Origin: Planomonospora sp. ID67723
GTDB lineage: Bacteria; Actinomycetota; Actinomycetes; Streptosporangiales; Streptosporangiaceae
Direction: 5' to 3'
Length of the DNA stretch: 64,000 bases
Assembly: GCF_015711605.1 (NCBI RefSeq)
Contig: NZ_JABTEZ010000001.1
Location: 1,888,001-1,952,000 of the forward strand
Part shown: one piece after another, positions 61,765 to 64,000 of the stretch
Position numbering within the stretch: the first letter of the stretch is position 1
Layout of the letters: every line of letters starts with the position of its first letter
The notes under the pieces: model-generated
Databases searched by the model: none
What the model was told of the DNA's origin: nothing
Seen by the model: only the letters and a program-made list of their open reading frames with translations
Translations under genes and position numbers: made by a program

Positions 61765-64000
61765 ATGAACGAACCGTTCCGCGACCCGGAGCTCCCGCTC
61801 CCCGCCCGCCTCGCCGACCTGCTGGGCAGGCTGACGCTGGAGGAGAAGATCGGGCTGCTCCACCAGTACCAGGCTCCGGTCGAGCGCCTCGGCGTCGGGA
61901 TGTTCCGCACCGGCACCGAGGCCCTGCACGGCCTGGCCTGGCTGGGCCCGGCCACGGTCTTCCCGCAGGCGGTGGGGCTGGCCAGCACCTGGGAGCCGGA
62001 ACTGGTCCGGCGGGTGGGCGAGGCGACGAGCGACGAGGTCCTGGCCTTCCACCACAAAGACCCGACCGGAGCCGGGCGGAACGTGTGGGCCCCGGTGGTC
62101 AACCCGCTGCGCGACCCGCGCTGGGGCCGGAACGAGGAGGGCTACTCCGAAGACCCCTGGCTGACCGGCGTCATGGCGACGGCGTACGCGTCCGGCCTTC
62201 GTGGGAGCGATCCCACCATCCTCAAGACCGCGCCCACGCTCAAGCACTTCCTCGGCTACAACAACGAGACCGACCGCTGCGTCACCTCCAGCAACCTGCC
62301 GCCCCGGGTGCTGCACGAGTACGAGCTGCCCGCCTACCGGCCCGCGCTGGAGCACGGCGCGGCCGTGGCCGTGATGCCCTCCTACAACCTCGTCAACGGC
62401 CGCCCGGCGCACCTCAGCCCACTGATCAACGAGGTGCTGCGGGAGTGGGCCTCCGACGACGTGCTCGTGGTCAGCGACGCCTACGCGCCCGGCAACTTCA
62501 CCGGCCTGCAGGGGTACTACGAGGACCCGGCCGAGGCCTACGCCCACGCGATCAGGGCCGGCCTGGACAGCTTCACCCAGGACGACGACCGCGCGGAGGC
62601 GACGCTCGGGCATATCCGGGAGGCGCTGGAGCTGGGCCTGCTCGCGGAGGCGGAACTCGACACGGCGGTGCGGCACGCGCTGTCCGTCCGGTTCCGGCTC
62701 GGTGAGTTCGACCCCGCCACGCCGTACGACGACATCACCGAGGCCGTCGTCAACTGTCCCGAGCACCAGGAACTGGCCCGCGAGGCCGCCCGCCGCTCGA
62801 TCGTGCTCCTGGAGAACGACGGGCTGCTTCCGCTGCGCGACGTGCGGCGGGTCGCGGTCATCGGGCAGCTCGGCGACACCCTCATGGAGGACTGGTACTC
62901 CGGCACGCTGCCCTACGCCGTGACCGCGCGCGCCGGGATCGCCGAGCGGTGCGAGACCGTGTTCTGCGAGGCCGTGGACCGGATCACGCTGGCCGTCGAG
63001 GCCGGGGGCGCCGCGGGGTACGTCGTCGCCGACCCCGGCGGCGGGGCGCTGGGGGTCGGCGCGGAGCCGGGCCTGTTCGACCTGCTCGACTGGGGCGGCG
63101 GCTCCTACGCCCTGCGGGCCGTGGTCACCGGACGCCATCTGTCCGTGGACGACTCCGGCGTGCTGGTCAACGACCAGCCGGGGCCGAACGGCTGGGAGGT
63201 GCGCCAGACCTTCCGGCTGGAGGACCGGCCGCGCGGCACGTTCACGCTGCGGCACATCTCCACCGGACGGTACGTCGGGCTGGAGGACGGGGGCCTCCGG
63301 CTGACGGACGACGCGGACGCGGCGGCCTGGCTGAGCATGGAGGTGGTCGTCAGCGGCGCGGAGGCCGCCGCCGCCCTGGCCGCGACCGCGGACGTGGCGG
63401 TCGTCGTGGTGGGCGACCACCCGCTGGTCAACGGGCGCGAGACCGAGGACCGCCACGACCTCGCGCTGCCCCGGGCGCAGGAGGCCGTGGTCACGGCGGT
63501 GCGCGCGGCCAACCCGAGGACCGTCATGGTCATCAGCAGCGGCTACCCGATGACCTGGTCGGCCGAGGACCTGCCCGCGGTGCTGTGGTCCTCGCACGGC
63601 GGCCAGGAGTACGGCCACGCCCTGGCCGAGGTGCTCTTCGGCGACGCCGACCCCGAGGGCCGCCTCACCCAGACGTGGTACCGCTCGGCGTGCGAGCTGC
63701 CCGACCTGCTCGACTACGACATCATCGCCGCCGACGCCACCTACCAGTACTACCGGGGCACTCCGCTGTACCCCTTCGGTCACGGCCTGTCCTACACGAG
63801 CTTCGACTACGGCGACCCGGTCGTCTCGGTGGAGGGGGACACCGTCACCGCCTCGGCCACCGTGACCAACACCGGCTCCCGGCCCGGCGTGGAGGTCGTG
63901 CAGCTCTACACCCACCAGCGGCGCTCCCGGGTCAAGCAGCCCCTGCGCCGCCTGCGCGGCTTCGCGAAGGTGCGGCTGGCGCCCGGCGAGAGCGAGACGG
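61765..64000 (+). CDS. GH3 beta-glycosidase without signal peptide (cut by window end)
   Basis: At least 745 residues, running off the window. Starts MNEPFRDPELPLPARLADLL at ATG 61765 with no signal peptide, so cytoplasmic. It is a close paralogue of the secreted enzyme: nucleophile Asp238 in VVSDAYAP, DPRWGRNEEGYSEDP, and LKHFLGYNNETDR. The same position in the sandwich domain carries a beta-trefoil-like insert (about 410-530, with GRHLSVDDSG and GRYVGLEDGG). A fibronectin-like domain begins near the window end (VVQLYTHQRRSRVKQPLRRL). Likely role: final cleavage of imported glucosides (or xylosides) after the side chains are removed. Confidence 0.9.
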   Translation, partial: MNEPFRDPELPLPARLADLLGRLTLEEKIGLLHQYQAPVERLGVGMFRTGTEALHGLAWLGPATVFPQAVGLASTWEPELVRRVGEATSDEVLAFHHKDPTGAGRNVWAPVVNPLRDPRWGRNEEGYSEDPWLTGVMATAYASGLRGSDPTILKTAPTLKHFLGYNNETDRCVTSSNLPPRVLHEYELPAYRPALEHGAAVAVMPSYNLVNGRPAHLSPLINEVLREWASDDVLVVSDAYAPGNFTGLQGYYEDPAEAYAHAIRAGLDSFTQDDDRAEATLGHIREALELGLLAEAELDTAVRHALSVRFRLGEFDPATPYDDITEAVVNCPEHQELAREAARRSIVLLENDGLLPLRDVRRVAVIGQLGDTLMEDWYSGTLPYAVTARAGIAERCETVFCEAVDRITLAVEAGGAAGYVVADPGGGALGVGAEPGLFDLLDWGGGSYALRAVVTGRHLSVDDSGVLVNDQPGPNGWEVRQTFRLEDRPRGTFTLRHISTGRYVGLEDGGLRLTDDADAAAWLSMEVVVSGAEAAAALAATADVAVVVVGDHPLVNGRETEDRHDLALPRAQEAVVTAVRAANPRTVMVISSGYPMTWSAEDLPAVLWSSHGGQEYGHALAEVLFGDADPEGRLTQTWYRSACELPDLLDYDIIAADATYQYYRGTPLYPFGHGLSYTSFDYGDPVVSVEGDTVTASATVTNTGSRPGVEVVQLYTHQRRSRVKQPLRRLRGFAKVRLAPGESET

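Noticed and set aside
61630-63915. A 761-residue minus-strand reading frame opposite the last GH3 gene
   Set aside because: It is antisense to clear GH3 motifs, has the low-complexity composition of a shadow frame and shows no domain I recognise.

Overview
The window reads as chromosomal DNA of a high-GC actinomycete, most likely of the Streptosporangiaceae type (Streptosporangium, Nonomuraea or Microbispora-like). Supporting signs are very high third-position GC, frequent GTG and some TTG starts, sugar ABC importers without their own ATPase, and a gene order in the first 41 kb that resembles, from memory, the Streptomyces chromosome around folD, mdh, trpS, the D-Ala-D-Ala carboxypeptidase and the nucleoside-salvage genes. 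The genus is an inference; no rRNA or tRNA gene is visible.

Layout. (1) 0-12 kb: folD, an FHA-HTH regulator, and three TCA-cycle genes (citrate synthase, icd, mdh) with a DUF3017 membrane gene. Between icd and mdh lie a sigma-like membrane fusion protein, a divergent receptor-like Ser/Thr kinase with a solute-binding sensor domain, and a PadR/MFS drug-export pair. (2) 12-19 kb: a DUF11 secreted protein, galE, a CNNM/CorC-type membrane protein, trpS, a YihY/BrkB membrane protein, a D-Ala-D-Ala carboxypeptidase and an SCO4848-like membrane protein. (3) 19-22 kb: a PGM1-like ATP-grasp peptide ligase, a 46-residue ORF just upstream of it that looks like a peptide precursor, and a divergent M20 amidohydrolase. 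(4) 22-29.5 kb: a nucleoside uptake and salvage operon (BMP lipoprotein, ATPase, two permeases, cytidine deaminase, thymidine phosphorylase). (5) 29.5-42 kb: a MarR/MFS pair, an AMIN-like lipoprotein, a cupin, adenosine deaminase, a chain of three 59-68 bp repeats that are overlapping micro-ORFs, a PH-domain membrane protein, an AAA ATPase, a phosphosugar mutase, purine nucleoside phosphorylase, a gamma-glutamylcyclotransferase-like protein, an LpdA-type quinone reductase and a membrane-anchored pentapeptide-repeat protein.

(6) 42.5-64 kb: a sugar-degradation locus. Glycosidases of GH42, GH95, GH31 (alpha-xylosidase type) and two of GH3 stand with two ATPase-less CUT1-type importers and a ROK-family regulator. 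This is the set of exo-enzymes needed to strip fucose, galactose, xylose and glucose from xyloglucan oligosaccharides, so I infer a xyloglucan-type utilisation locus. An hsp20-merR heat-shock pair sits inside it.

Two apparent regulatory codes run through this locus. A 27-bp element TTTGTT-N13-AACTAAYT occurs three times with identical spacing: between GH42 and GH95, inside the 3' end of the GH95 coding sequence just before GH31, and before the second importer next to the ROK gene. It is probably the ROK operator. A perfect 14-bp palindrome TCGAAGCGCTTCGA, of the kind LacI-family repressors bind, occurs once before the secreted GH3 gene and twice before the cytoplasmic GH3 gene. The window ends inside the last GH3 gene.
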